In this document: positions 45,432 to 54,319 of the stretch, piece by piece
How positions within the stretch are numbered: position 1 is the stretch's first letter
Layout of the letters: every line of letters begins with the position of its first letter
Origin: Streptosporangiaceae bacterium NEAU-GS5
GTDB lineage: Bacteria > Actinomycetota > Actinomycetes > Streptosporangiales > Streptosporangiaceae
Assembly (NCBI GenBank): GCA_017592665.1
Contig: JAGFNW010000023.1
Coordinates: 1 to 64,000, forward strand
Reading direction: 5' to 3'
Length of the DNA: 64,000 bases
Notes under the pieces: model-generated
What the model saw: the letters and a program-made list of their open reading frames with translations, nothing else
Database searches by the model: none
Told to the model about the DNA's origin: nothing
Program-made: the position numbers and the translations under genes

Positions 45432-48392
45432 ATGGCTGGTCACGGCCAAGAAGGCGAGCCGCGGTTCGCCGTGCTCGGGCCTGTTCAGGCCTGGGCCGGT
45501 GGCGCGGAGCTCGACCTGGGCACGCCGTTGCAACGCTCCATCCTCGCGATGTTGCTGCTCCGCGAGGGCCGCGCGGTCACACCGACCGAGGTGATCGACG
45601 CCGTCTGGGGCGAGGAGGCGCCCCCTCGGGCGCTCGGCGCGCTCCGCACGTACGTCTCGCGGCTGCGCACCGTCCTCGAGCCGGACAGGTCCCCGCGCAC
45701 GCCGCCTCAGCTGCTCACCTCGGTGGGCCGCGGGTACGCCCTGCGCATCCCGCCGGGCGCCTTCGACCTGGCCGTCTTCGAACGCGCCTGCGCCGACGCC
45801 GAGACCGCACGGCGCGGCGGCCGGCTGCGCGCGGCCGCGGACGGACTGCGCGGCGCGCTCGCCCTGTGGCGGGGCGAGCCGCTGGCCGGGGCCGTCGGGC
45901 CGTACGCCGACCACCAGCGCGACCGGCTGGCCGAGCGGCGGATGGGCGTGGTCGAGACGCTCATGGACCTCGACCTCGAGCTCGGCAGGCACGGCGAGAT
46001 CGTCGCCGAGCTCCGCGCGCTCGCCGCCGACCATCCGCTGCGCGAGAAGCTGCGCGCCCAGCTCATGCTCGCCCTCTACCGCTGCGGCCGGCAGGCCGAC
46101 GCCCTCGCCGTCTTCTCCGAGACCAGGAACGCGCTGATCGAGGAGCTGGGCATCGACCCCGGCCCCGAGCTCACGGCACTGCACCAGCGGATCCTCGCCG
46201 CCGACCCGGGCCTGGCCGCGCCGGAGCCGCCGGCCGAGTCCGCCGCCGAACCCGCGCACGAGGCCGAGGAGCGGTCCGAGCCGGTCATCGAGATGCCGAA
46301 ACCGGCCCAGCTGCCGGCGGCGGTCAACGACTTCACCGGCCGGGGCGGCCTGGTGGCCCGTCTGATGACCCTGCTGAAGGACCGCGACGGCGTGCCGCTC
46401 GCGGCCGTGTCCGGCATCGGCGGCGTCGGCAAGACCACGCTCGCCGTCCACGTGGCCCACCTGGCGCAGGACCTGTACCCCGACGGCCAGCTCTACGCCG
46501 ACCTCCGCGGCTACCTGAAGGAGCCGACCCCGCCCGAGACGGCGCTCGTGGCGTTCCTCCGCGCGCTCGGCATCCCCGTCGACGTCATCCCGGACGGCCT
46601 GGCCGACCGGGCCGCCCTGTTCCGCTCGCTGCTGGCCGACCGGCGGATGCTGGTCCTGCTCGACAACGCCCGCGACGCCGACCAGGTCGAGCACCTGCTG
46701 CCCGGCTCGGCCGGCTGCGCCGCGATCATCACGAGCCGGGGCAAGCTCGCCGACCTGCCGGCCGCCCGGCTCATCGACCTCGACGTGATGGAGCCCGACG
46801 AGGCGCTGTCGCTGTTCTCGGCCGTCGCCGGGCCCGAGCGGATCGAGGCCGAGCACGCCGCCGCCATGGACGTGGTCGCCGCCTGCGGCTTCCTGCCCCT
46901 TGCGGTGCGGATCGTGGCCGCCCGGCTGGCCGCACGTCCCTCGTGGACCGTGGCGTCCCTGGTTCCGCGGCTGGCCGACGAGCGGCGCCGCCTGGACGAG
47001 ATGAAGATCGGCAACCTGGCCGTCTCGGCCACCTTCGCGCTCGGCTACGGTCAGCTCGACCCTGACCAGGCGCGCGCGTTCCGACTGCTGTCGCTGCCCA
47101 GCGGATCGGACATCTCGCTGCTGGCCGCCGCGGCCGTACTCGACCTTAGCCTGCTCGACGCCGAGGACCTGCTGGAATCGCTGGTCGACGCCAGCCTGCT
47201 CGAGGCGCCGACCCCCGGCCGCTACCGCTTCCACGACCTGCTCCGGCTTTTCGCGCGCCGGCAGGTGACCGACGCCGACGACCCGCAGGGCGCGCTCACC
47301 CGGCTGCTCGGCTACTACCTCGCCTCGGCCAAGGAGGCCCACCGCCTCGCGTACGAGGGCAGCAGGATCGCCGACAACCTCCAGGTCGTCGGCACCAAGG
47401 GGCACACGTTCGGATCGGCGGACGAGGCCGTCGCCTGGCTGGCCGCCGAGGCCGAGGATCTGTTCGCGGTCACCGGCCAGGTGATCGAGTCGGGCGAGAA
47501 CCTGCTCGCCGCGGCCGACCTGCTGCTCGCGCTGGAGCCGCTGCTGGAGTCGGGCACCAGCGGGCGCGAGTTCGACACCAGGACCCGCGCGCTGATCGCG
47601 GGCGCGCAGCGCGCCGGTGACCGGCACGCCGAACTGCGCTGCCACTACGTGCTCGGCCGCGCCCTTTTCGGCGCCAACCAGCTGGAGGAGGCCGAGCGCT
47701 GCTTCCTGCGCGCCCGGGCCATCGCCGAGGACGTCGAGGACACCATCGTGCTCGGCGAGACGCTCAACGCGCTGGCCGTCGTGGCCGGCCGGCAGCGCCG
47801 GCACACCGAGGCGCTGGAGTGGTTCGACCGGGCGACCAAGGTCTACCGCGAGGTCGGCAACCCGGCCGGCGAGGCGCTGGTGCTCAGCTACTCCGCCCGC
47901 GATCACCTCGGCCTCGGCCACCCCGACGACGCCATCGCCGCGTCCGAGCAGGGATTGGCCATGTTCAGCGAGATGGGCAGCGGGGCCGGAGTGGCCAGGG
48001 CCCGCTATCACCTCGGCATCGTGCTGTCGTTCGTGGGACGGCTCAACGAGGCCGTCGTCCACCACGCCGAGTGCCTTGACTTCTTCCGCGCCAGCAACCA
48101 GCGAGTCTGGGAGCAGCGGGTCTGCTATCGGCTGGCGTCCACGTTCATCGCGGCCGGCCGCTACGCCGACGGGGTGCGCCACGCGGAGCAGGCGCTCGCC
48201 GTCAGCCGCGAGATCACCCACCCGTACGGCGAGGCGCTGTCGCTGACCGCGCTCGGCAAGGCGTTACGAGGGCTCGGCGAGACCCGGCGTAGCCGGGACG
48301 CCCTCGAAAGGGCGCTGGACATCTTCACCCGCCTCGGTTCCCCCGAGGCCGACGACGTCCGCGCGCTCCTCCGTGACGGGGTCACCGCCTAG
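45432..48392 (+). CDS. AfsR/SARP family regulator with NB-ARC and TPR domains
   Basis: 986 residues, the size of large AfsR-type regulators. Domain order: OmpR-like winged helix (about 12-98, ending VGRGYALRIPPGAFD); bacterial transcriptional activator domain (about 105-250); linker; NB-ARC ATPase with P-loop GIGGVGKTT (about 328) and Walker B MLVLLDNARD; and C-terminal TPR repeats (about 640-980, for example ALEWFDRATKVYREVGNPAG). SARPs activate target promoters through heptameric direct repeats. Its divergent neighbour and own promoter carry such repeats. There is no biosynthetic cluster beside it, so the local target may be the secreted protein. Confidence 0.93.
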   Translation: MAGHGQEGEPRFAVLGPVQAWAGGAELDLGTPLQRSILAMLLLREGRAVTPTEVIDAVWGEEAPPRALGALRTYVSRLRTVLEPDRSPRTPPQLLTSVGRGYALRIPPGAFDLAVFERACADAETARRGGRLRAAADGLRGALALWRGEPLAGAVGPYADHQRDRLAERRMGVVETLMDLDLELGRHGEIVAELRALAADHPLREKLRAQLMLALYRCGRQADALAVFSETRNALIEELGIDPGPELTALHQRILAADPGLAAPEPPAESAAEPAHEAEERSEPVIEMPKPAQLPAAVNDFTGRGGLVARLMTLLKDRDGVPLAAVSGIGGVGKTTLAVHVAHLAQDLYPDGQLYADLRGYLKEPTPPETALVAFLRALGIPVDVIPDGLADRAALFRSLLADRRMLVLLDNARDADQVEHLLPGSAGCAAIITSRGKLADLPAARLIDLDVMEPDEALSLFSAVAGPERIEAEHAAAMDVVAACGFLPLAVRIVAARLAARPSWTVASLVPRLADERRRLDEMKIGNLAVSATFALGYGQLDPDQARAFRLLSLPSGSDISLLAAAAVLDLSLLDAEDLLESLVDASLLEAPTPGRYRFHDLLRLFARRQVTDADDPQGALTRLLGYYLASAKEAHRLAYEGSRIADNLQVVGTKGHTFGSADEAVAWLAAEAEDLFAVTGQVIESGENLLAAADLLLALEPLLESGTSGREFDTRTRALIAGAQRAGDRHAELRCHYVLGRALFGANQLEEAERCFLRARAIAEDVEDTIVLGETLNALAVVAGRQRRHTEALEWFDRATKVYREVGNPAGEALVLSYSARDHLGLGHPDDAIAASEQGLAMFSEMGSGAGVARARYHLGIVLSFVGRLNEAVVHHAECLDFFRASNQRVWEQRVCYRLASTFIAAGRYADGVRHAEQALAVSREITHPYGEALSLTALGKALRGLGETRRSRDALERALDIFTRLGSPEADDVRALLRDGVTA

Positions 48393-48443
48393 GTCGAGGA
48401 GCAGGTCGTCGTCGAGCCGGGTCATCCGGACGTGGTTGATCAC
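48264..48443 (-). CDS. Candidate small peptide gene opposite the SARP 3' end
   Basis: 59 codons starting at GTG 48443 with GGGAG seven bases upstream; the product begins VINHVRMTRLDDDLLLDLGG. The first 18 codons lie outside the SARP gene and end almost only in G or C (ATC AAC CAC GTC CGG ...), as real genes here do. The remaining codons overlap the SARP 3' end antisense. No family is recognised. It could be a genuine small protein or a chance frame. Confidence 0.3.
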   Translation of the reverse strand: MINHVRMTRLDDDLLLDLGGDPVTEERADVVGLGGTEAGEDVQRPFEGVPATPGLAEPS

Positions 48444-48581
48444 AGGGGTTCTCCCATCGAGGTTTGTGGAAATCGTGGGAGCCCGGCCGATCGCCTCGCC
48501 TCCCGGCGCATAGGGGGCCCGGTATTGACCGGAGCGCCGGTCGGCTAGCCGCCTCACTGTCGACGACCGGCCGGACGTGAT

Positions 48582-48609
48582 ACGGACCCCCGAACCCCCC
48601 GGGGTCCGT
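48582..48609. terminator. Hairpin between SARP and methyltransferase genes
   Basis: ACGGACCCC (48582-48590) pairs with GGGGTCCGT (48601-48609) around a 10-base C-rich loop. It lies between the convergent SARP and methyltransferase genes and probably terminates one or both. Confidence 0.65.
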
Positions 48610-48649
48610 ACCCACAACCGAAGAATGGCCGACACCGGTCAACGGCCGA

Positions 48650-50083
48650 TTAGCGAGTAATTGCGAAGAACCCCTGGGAGATGAGCGATCGGAGAGATCC
48701 CAGGTCAGGGGACTGGCCGGTGAGTTCGGCGATGGCGCCGATCAACGGGCGGAGCGGCAGGGTGCCGTCACAGACCCCCGCGAGGGCGGCCTCCACCGTG
48801 CCGACCGTCGCCGTTCGGCGCAGCCCGCGCGTCTGCCGGAGCACGATGATCGACGGATCCTCGGCGCCGGGCGGCCCGATCCGCTCCTCGGTGACGCCCT
48901 CGGCCGGCGCCAGCCGCGCGTCGAGCAGATCCTCCTCCGAAATCCGGTGCGCCTGGCCGATCGCCTCGAGCACGTCGTCGACGTACGCTCCGACCGGCAG
49001 TTCGACCTGATGGGTCAGCTCCTCCACCCGGACCACCGGGTCGAGCGAGCCCACGTCGGCCAGCGTCAGCCAGCCGAAGCCGATCCCGGCCACCCCGAGC
49101 GAGTCGAACCAGGCCAGCCACTCGTCGTAGCGCTCGCGGTAGACGGGGGTGCCCTGCTCGACCGCGTCCCGCAGCCACAACTCCACATATTCGGCCGGAT
49201 CCTGTACGTCGCGCTGGACGGCCCAGCCGTCGAGGCCGGTCTCGGCCATCCAGCCGCCCACCCGATCACGCCAGTCCTCGCCCTTGACGTGCAGCCAGTT
49301 GGCCAGCAGGTGACACCGGCCGCCGGGATTCAGGTGCCGGGGGGCCTGCCGTACGAGGTCGCGGCAGAAGTCGTCGGCCTGGAAGCCGGACTCCCGGTAG
49401 GTGAGCCGCCCGGAGGGCGAGATCACGAACGGCGGATTGGACACCACGAGGTCGAACCGCTCTCCGGCGACCGGCTCGAACATCGACCCGAGCCGCGTCT
49501 CCACGCCGGTGACCCCGGACAGCGCCCAGCTCAGCTCGGCCAGATCCAGCGCGCGCCGGTTGACGTCGGTGGCGACCACCGAGCCGGCCCTGCCGTGCAG
49601 GTGGAGGACCTGCACGCCGCAGCCGGTGCCGAGGTCGAGGGCGCGGCCCGTGGGACGGCGGCTGACCAGCTGCGCGAGATTGGCCGACGCGCCGCCCGCG
49701 CCCACCACGTGGTCGCGCCGGAGCGCCGGGTCGCCCGGCCGGACCTTGCGGTCGGACACCACGTAGCCGCCGGTCTCCCAGGGCTGCAGGTGGACCGTGG
49801 CCTGGACCGCGTCGCCCACCTTGACCAGCAGACCGGCCTGCAGCAGGTCGCGGACCGGCAGATCGACGGCGGGCGTGCTGACCGGAAGGCCGAGCCACCA
49901 CAGGCGGATCAGCGTGCCGAGCGCGTCGCCGTCGCGGGTGGCGCGCATCGCGGGCACCAGCTCCTCGCGGGACAGCGCGGCGGCGGCCGTCGAGCCCAGC
50001 CGCTCACGCACGCCGTCGATCGTGTAGCCCAGCTCCAGGAACCGGTCGCGTAGCCGAAGGGGCAGCTCAGCGGGGATGCGCAC
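48650..50083 (-). CDS. Class I SAM-dependent methyltransferase (NPPF type)
   Basis: 477 residues. An N-terminal helical domain (1-130, LRLRDRFLELGYTIDGVRERLG) precedes a Rossmann methyltransferase domain with ALDLGTGCGVQVLHL (about 150), VVATDVNRRALDLA, and the NPPF motif in DLVVSNPPFVISPSG (about 225), which marks N-methyltransferases of the HemK/RlmG kind. A C-terminal domain of about 190 residues follows. This three-domain protein is widespread in actinobacteria. The substrate is unknown but is probably rRNA, a protein Gln or a nucleic acid base. Confidence 0.87.
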   Translation of the reverse strand: MRIPAELPLRLRDRFLELGYTIDGVRERLGSTAAAALSREELVPAMRATRDGDALGTLIRLWWLGLPVSTPAVDLPVRDLLQAGLLVKVGDAVQATVHLQPWETGGYVVSDRKVRPGDPALRRDHVVGAGGASANLAQLVSRRPTGRALDLGTGCGVQVLHLHGRAGSVVATDVNRRALDLAELSWALSGVTGVETRLGSMFEPVAGERFDLVVSNPPFVISPSGRLTYRESGFQADDFCRDLVRQAPRHLNPGGRCHLLANWLHVKGEDWRDRVGGWMAETGLDGWAVQRDVQDPAEYVELWLRDAVEQGTPVYRERYDEWLAWFDSLGVAGIGFGWLTLADVGSLDPVVRVEELTHQVELPVGAYVDDVLEAIGQAHRISEEDLLDARLAPAEGVTEERIGPPGAEDPSIIVLRQTRGLRRTATVGTVEAALAGVCDGTLPLRPLIGAIAELTGQSPDLGSLRSLISQGFFAITR

Positions 50084-50188
50084 GAAAAGAATCTAGCGTT
50101 ACTCGGCACTGGGCAAGCAGCTTGCAAGTGACATGAAAGGGGCCTGACGTATGGGTCATTCGTACGATTGTCGCCCTTAGGACCCGAA

Positions 50189-50500
50189 ATGCTGATCCCT
50201 TGCATGGCCTGTGAGTCCCGTTTCCGCCCTGACGAGTACTTCAAGGCCTGCCATGACTACAACCGTGGCAAAGATCTTGTGGCGTGGACCTGCCCGCAGT
50301 GTGGCAACCGAGACGAAATCCGGGTGCTGCCCGGAGAGCTCGGCTTCGGCTATCCCGGACGTGGCCGCTATGACGTCCATGACCGCATTTTGGTGCCGGG
50401 GATGCGGCGCAAGCGCCACGACCTGCGCCTCGACATCTCCCTCAACCAGCAGGTTTGGCGAGTGCCCGTGCGCCTCAGAGGTTTCGCGCCGGCCCGATAG
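50189..50500 (+). CDS. Small zinc-ribbon-like hypothetical protein
   Basis: 103 residues. Two CxxC pairs (PCMACES near 5-8 and TCPQCGN near 35-38) suggest one zinc ribbon. A basic segment GMRRKRHDLRLDISLNQQVWRVPVRL follows in the C-terminal half. TAGGA precedes ATG 50189 by six to seven bases. Its 3' end overlaps the convergent dehydrogenase gene by 26 bases. Function unknown. Confidence 0.7.
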   Translation: MLIPCMACESRFRPDEYFKACHDYNRGKDLVAWTCPQCGNRDEIRVLPGELGFGYPGRGRYDVHDRILVPGMRRKRHDLRLDISLNQQVWRVPVRLRGFAPAR

Positions 50501-51497
50501 GAGCCGGTCCGATCGAGCTCAGCCCCGGTAGGCAGGCATACCGGGGCTGTTCGCCGTGAAGGAGCCGGGCCAGGTCGCCGATCAGCAGCTCGGCGTGGCC
50601 CTCCTCGGTCTCGCTGGTGGCCTCCCCCAGATGCGGAGTGAGCACCACATTGGGGAAACGCGTGATGGGGTGCCCCGGCTCCAGCCATTCCCGCTCGAAG
50701 TGGTCGAGGCCCGCCCCGCCGAGCTGGCCCCGGCGCAGCGCGTCGATCAGCGCCGACAGATCCTGCAGCGCGGCACGTGAGGTGTTCAGGTAAATGGCGC
50801 CCCGGCGCATCAGCGCGAACTCCGTGTCGCCCATGAAGCCTCTGGTCTCGGCCGTCTCCGGCACGTGCAGCGAGACCACGTCGGCGGTGCGCAGCAGCTC
50901 GTTGAGCGAGTGGGTGGCGTCCGGCACATACGGGTCGGCGGCGATCACGCGCATGCCGAGCCCTTCCACGCGCCACCGTACGGCCCGGCCCACGCGGCCG
51001 AGGCCGACCACTCCGAACGTGCGGCCGGACAAGCGCCGTCCGCGGTGCCGCAGGCCCGGCCGTACGCCGCCGCGATAGGCGCGGCCCCGGCGGACGTCGC
51101 GGTCGGCCACCACGATGTGCCGGCTGACGGCGAACAGCAGGCCGATGGTCAGCTCGGCCACCGCGTCCGCGTCGCGCTCGGGAGCGTGCAGCACGGGCAC
51201 GCCGCGCTCGGCGGCGAGCCGGAGGTCGATGCCGGCCGGATCGCCGAGGGACGCCACCGCGGTCAGCGGCAGGTCGAGCACGGGCCCGCCCACCTCGTCG
51301 CCGTCGACGACGAGCAGCGTCGCCCCGGTCTCGATGACAAGATCCGCCAGGTCCTCCTGGGAGAACCCGCGCCAGGGCCGTACGGGCAGATCCTCGCCCG
51401 CGACCACGTCGGCCAGCTCACGCAGCCGCGAGAGCGCACGCTCCGGCAGGGCGCCCGTCACCAGCGCCCGCTCGCGAAAACCCGCCTTTACCCCCAC
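50475..51497 (-). CDS. D-isomer-specific 2-hydroxyacid dehydrogenase
   Basis: 340 residues. NAD-binding GVVGLGRVGRAV is near 163-174. The catalytic Arg is in YLNTSRAALQD, the Glu in LDHFEREWLEP and the His in LTPHLGEA, so the Arg-Glu-His triad is present. The substrate could be glycerate, glyoxylate, phosphoglycerate or a similar 2-hydroxyacid. It starts with GTG 51497 and lacks a strong ribosome site. Confidence 0.9.
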   Translation of the reverse strand: MGVKAGFRERALVTGALPERALSRLRELADVVAGEDLPVRPWRGFSQEDLADLVIETGATLLVVDGDEVGGPVLDLPLTAVASLGDPAGIDLRLAAERGVPVLHAPERDADAVAELTIGLLFAVSRHIVVADRDVRRGRAYRGGVRPGLRHRGRRLSGRTFGVVGLGRVGRAVRWRVEGLGMRVIAADPYVPDATHSLNELLRTADVVSLHVPETAETRGFMGDTEFALMRRGAIYLNTSRAALQDLSALIDALRRGQLGGAGLDHFEREWLEPGHPITRFPNVVLTPHLGEATSETEEGHAELLIGDLARLLHGEQPRYACLPGLSSIGPAPIGPARNL

Positions 51498-51557
51498 AAT
51501 TGCGACAATAGCCTCTAGATCCTCATGTATCGCAGCGGGGGTGCTCGCTTCTGCGGG

Positions 51558-52142
51558 TCAGGGGAGGCGCAGAGAGTTCCAGGCGGCCTCGCCGAGCGCG
51601 CCGATCTCGTCGTCTGTGGGCTGGTGCGCCCCGGCGAACCAGAGGCGGCACATCTCCTGGGCCGGGCCCAGCCAGAGGACGTAACACATGGTCGGATGGA
51701 CCGGCCGGAGCAGGGTCGAGTGCGCCCGCCACCACTCGGAGACCTGGCGGAAGAAGGTGCGGCGCGCGTCGGACACCTCTGGCCCGCCGGGCTCCTCCCG
51801 CCGCGGCGGCCGCTCGCTGATCAGCAGCCGGGCCCGCTCGGGATGCTCACCGCACCAGGCCATGTGGAAGGCCACGATGGCCTCTATGCCGCCGCGTGCC
51901 TCGTCGTGCCGGGTCAGCTCCGCCACGAAGGCGTCCTGATACATGCACAGGGTCTCGGCGTAGAGGACGCCGAAGACGTGCTCCTTGCTGGCGAAGTGGT
52001 GGTAGAAACTGCCGACGCTGACGCCGCTCTCCTCACGCAGGCTTGCCAGGGTCGTGGCGGAAACGCCATCCTGGCTGAATCTGCGCAACGCGCCGTCGAT
52101 GATCCTGGATCGGCCGTCCCGCCCGTTCTTCGCCGTCTTCAC
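51558..52142 (-). CDS. TetR/AcrR family regulator
   Basis: 194 residues. HTH in about 10-55: IIDGALRRFSQDGVSATTL, then REESGVSVGSFYHHFASKE. The ligand-binding C-terminal half has several Trp. It lies 60 bases upstream of the 2-hydroxyacid dehydrogenase on the same strand. Its target is unknown. Confidence 0.9.
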   Translation of the reverse strand: MKTAKNGRDGRSRIIDGALRRFSQDGVSATTLASLREESGVSVGSFYHHFASKEHVFGVLYAETLCMYQDAFVAELTRHDEARGGIEAIVAFHMAWCGEHPERARLLISERPPRREEPGGPEVSDARRTFFRQVSEWWRAHSTLLRPVHPTMCYVLWLGPAQEMCRLWFAGAHQPTDDEIGALGEAAWNSLRLP

Positions 52143-52167
52143 ACGTCAATGGTGGCGCAACAGAACG

Positions 52168-52689
52168 TTATTCTGCAAATTTCGCGAACGGGTTGCGCGC
52201 TTTGATCTCCACAGATCCCGACGAAACCCGCATTGTCGCGTCCGGCCAGATGTGCCGGACCATGGACAGGACCTTCCGGTTGTCGCCGAGAACGTCCATG
52301 GAGACGGTCGCCGCACACGAGCGGCGCAGCAGCGTCCGCACGAGCCGCCCGCCGAGCCCGACGCTCTGCCACGCGTCGGCGATCACGACGGCGATCTCCA
52401 CGCAGTCGCCCGTCACGTAGCCCATGACGTGGCCGATCACCACGTCGTCGTCGACCACGGCGAGCAGCGCGTCCCGCCGGTCGTCTCTTGTGATCATGGA
52501 TTTGAGAAGGCTCGCGCTCGGCCTGGTCACGCCCGCGAAGAAGCGCTGCGACTGGGACTTCAGGGAAAGGCCGCACACGAAGTCGCGGATCCGCTCCGCG
52601 TCGTCCATCCGGGCCGGACGGATCTCGACAGCCGGCCGCGCGCGCACCGGGGATGGCGGCGCCGCGCGGCGCAGCTGAGTTCGTCTCAT
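52168..52689 (-). CDS. GNAT family N-acetyltransferase
   Basis: 173 residues. VEIRPARMDDAERIRDFV and LSLKSQSQRFFAGVTRPS at the front resemble the GNAT part of Pat-type protein acetyltransferases. The acetyl-CoA loop is AWQSVGLGGRLVRTLLRR (about 107-124). ATG 52689 is chosen; another in frame lies at 52725 inside the divergent promoter region. It is divergent from the HxlR gene. Confidence 0.82.
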   Translation of the reverse strand: MRRTQLRRAAPPSPVRARPAVEIRPARMDDAERIRDFVCGLSLKSQSQRFFAGVTRPSASLLKSMITRDDRRDALLAVVDDDVVIGHVMGYVTGDCVEIAVVIADAWQSVGLGGRLVRTLLRRSCAATVSMDVLGDNRKVLSMVRHIWPDATMRVSSGSVEIKARNPFAKFAE

Positions 52690-52738
52690 GAACCCAGCTT
52701 TGTATCGGCACCCTGGGTATGTCAAGTAGACTCAGAGC

Positions 52739-53206
52739 ATGTGGGCGCTGTCTGTGGAAAACTGCTCAATCGAACGAACGGTGGGCATCCTCGGCGAGAA
52801 ATGGACGTTGCTCATCCTGCGCGAGGCCTTCAACGGCGTCCGCAGGTTCGCCGACATCCAGGCGGGCACGGGCGCCCCACGCCAGGTCCTCAGCGCCCGG
52901 CTGGCCAAGCTCGTCGAGCAGGATCTGCTGCGCCGCGTCCCCTATCAGGAGCCGGGTCAGCGGCAGCGCTATGAATATCGGCTGACCGCCAAGGGCCTCG
53001 ACCTCTATCCGATCCTCGTGGCCCTGATGCACTGGGGCGACCGCTACATGGCCGATCCCGAAGGCGCGCCCGTCGTGCTCACCCACCGCGACTGCGGCGC
53101 CCCCATCCACCTCGAGGCCCGCTGCGCCGACGACCACAAGATCCCCTCGCCCCGCGAGGTGACCCCCGTCCAGGGCCCCGGCTACCGCATGCCGGCGAGT
53201 GCCTGA
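52739..53206 (+). CDS. HxlR family transcriptional regulator
   Basis: 155 residues. Winged helix with CSIERTVGILGEKWTLLILRE (Cys9), RRFADIQAGTGAPRQVLSARLAKL and the wing YQEPGQRQRYEYRLTAKGLDL. The single N-terminal Cys is the redox or aldehyde-sensing position in some HxlR and YodB proteins. A TAGACT hexamer at 52727-52732 ends six bases before the ATG, with no Shine-Dalgarno, so the gene may be leaderless. It is divergent from the GNAT gene. Confidence 0.9.
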   Translation: MWALSVENCSIERTVGILGEKWTLLILREAFNGVRRFADIQAGTGAPRQVLSARLAKLVEQDLLRRVPYQEPGQRQRYEYRLTAKGLDLYPILVALMHWGDRYMADPEGAPVVLTHRDCGAPIHLEARCADDHKIPSPREVTPVQGPGYRMPASA

Positions 53207-53289
53207 GGAGTGCCTGACAAGCACTGCCCGTCGCGAGGGGCGTCGCACAGCAGGGCGGAGGTTGTCAAGGGACGACCTAGTCTTGTGGG

Positions 53290-54045
53290 GTGTACCGGTT
53301 TCTGCTGACCCGTCGCTGGCTCGCGCTTCATGCGCTGGTGCTGGCGCTGATCCCCGCCTTCCTGTTCCTGGGGCGGTGGCAGTGGGGCCGGTTCGAGGAG
53401 AGGTCCGCCGCGAGCGACCGCATCGGCGCCAACCTCACCGCCGCGCCCGTCCCGCTGTCCAAGCTCGACTCCCTCGGCGTACGCGTCCCGGAAGCGGACG
53501 AATATCGCCTGGTGACGGCGACCGGGCGGTATGACGCGGCGCACGAGCTGCTGGTGCGGCGCCGCTCGCAGAACAGCATGCTCGGCTTCTACGTGGTCAC
53601 CCCGCTGCTCACGCCCGACGGGGCCGTCCTGGTCAACCGCGGCTGGGTGCCCGCGGGAGAGACGGCCGACACCCTGCCCGTGGTCCCCGCCCCGCCGACC
53701 GGCGAGGTGAGCGTCACGGGACGGCTCCGCCCGGCCGAGACCGAGGACAACACGGGCATCCGCAACCGCTCGGGCCTGCCGCACGGGCAGATCCTGCTGA
53801 TCGACACGCCGTCCGTCGCCATGCCCTACCGGCTGTACGGGGGGTTCGTGGAGCTGACCGCGCCGGCCGCGACGTCGCCGGAGCCGGTGCCCGAGCCGGA
53901 CATCGGCGGAGGCGGCGGGCTCAACCTGGCCTACGCCATCCAGTGGTGGTTGTTCATCGGCGTGGCCGTGGGCGGTTGGATCGTTCTCCTCCGTCGCGAG
54001 GCCCGTGACCGGGAGCAACCACGCGAACCGGTCGCTGTTCGCTGA
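53290..54045 (+). CDS. SURF1 family cytochrome oxidase assembly protein
   Basis: 251 residues with one helix at each end (about 8-28 and 213-233) flanking an extracytoplasmic domain, the SURF1 layout. LGRWQWGRFEER, the VLVNRGWVPAGE motif and the Tyr-Gly-Arg-Tyr-Asp segment are diagnostic. It helps insert heme into cytochrome c oxidase. GTG 53290 follows a TAGTCT hexamer (53278-53283) by six bases, so it looks leaderless. Confidence 0.92.
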   Translation: MYRFLLTRRWLALHALVLALIPAFLFLGRWQWGRFEERSAASDRIGANLTAAPVPLSKLDSLGVRVPEADEYRLVTATGRYDAAHELLVRRRSQNSMLGFYVVTPLLTPDGAVLVNRGWVPAGETADTLPVVPAPPTGEVSVTGRLRPAETEDNTGIRNRSGLPHGQILLIDTPSVAMPYRLYGGFVELTAPAATSPEPVPEPDIGGGGGLNLAYAIQWWLFIGVAVGGWIVLLRREARDREQPREPVAVR

Positions 54046-54112
54046 ACCCGCAGGTCTAGCGGCCCGATGAGCCCTATCGTGGAACACGCGCCGCACCTGG
54101 AGGTGATCCGGC

Positions 54113-54319
54113 ATGAGCAGTGACATCCGCCTCTCGGCCCGCTGCGGATCCGCTACGAGAGCGCTGGATTCGGCGCGGATCTCGGCTGCGACCAGCACGG
54201 ACTCGTGCCCGACTACCGAGGGCTCGGAATGGTGCTCAATCAGTGAACGAACGGATACCAACCGGAGACCTCGCAGGTTGTTGAGTGTTACTCCCGAGCC
54301 CTACGGTTTAGTCTCGTGA
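54113..54319 (+). CDS. Doubtful small frame with perfect Shine-Dalgarno before amidohydrolase
   Basis: 68 codons. GGAGGTGAT, a near-perfect match to the 16S anti-Shine-Dalgarno, ends five bases before ATG 54113, and the TGA stop overlaps the GTG start of the amidohydrolase (GTGA). Against this, codons are only about 70% G/C-ending and the product (Ser/Arg/Thr-rich) resembles no family. In another frame, pieces of a broken peptide (LRIRYESAGFGADLGCDQ) are visible, so the stretch may be a decayed gene. Confidence 0.2.
   Translation: MSSDIRLSARCGSATRALDSARISAATSTDSCPTTEGSEWCSISERTDTNRRPRRLLSVTPEPYGLVS

Noticed and set aside
45279-48221. 980-codon minus-strand frame antisense to the SARP gene
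   Set aside because: Shadow of the AfsR-type gene; repetitive Gln/Val/Gly/Arg composition and no motif.
48264-48443. Calling the small frame a lanthipeptide/RiPP precursor
   Set aside because: It has no Cys, no recognisable leader/core pattern, and no modifying enzyme beside it; the neighbouring methyltransferase is a widespread housekeeping type.
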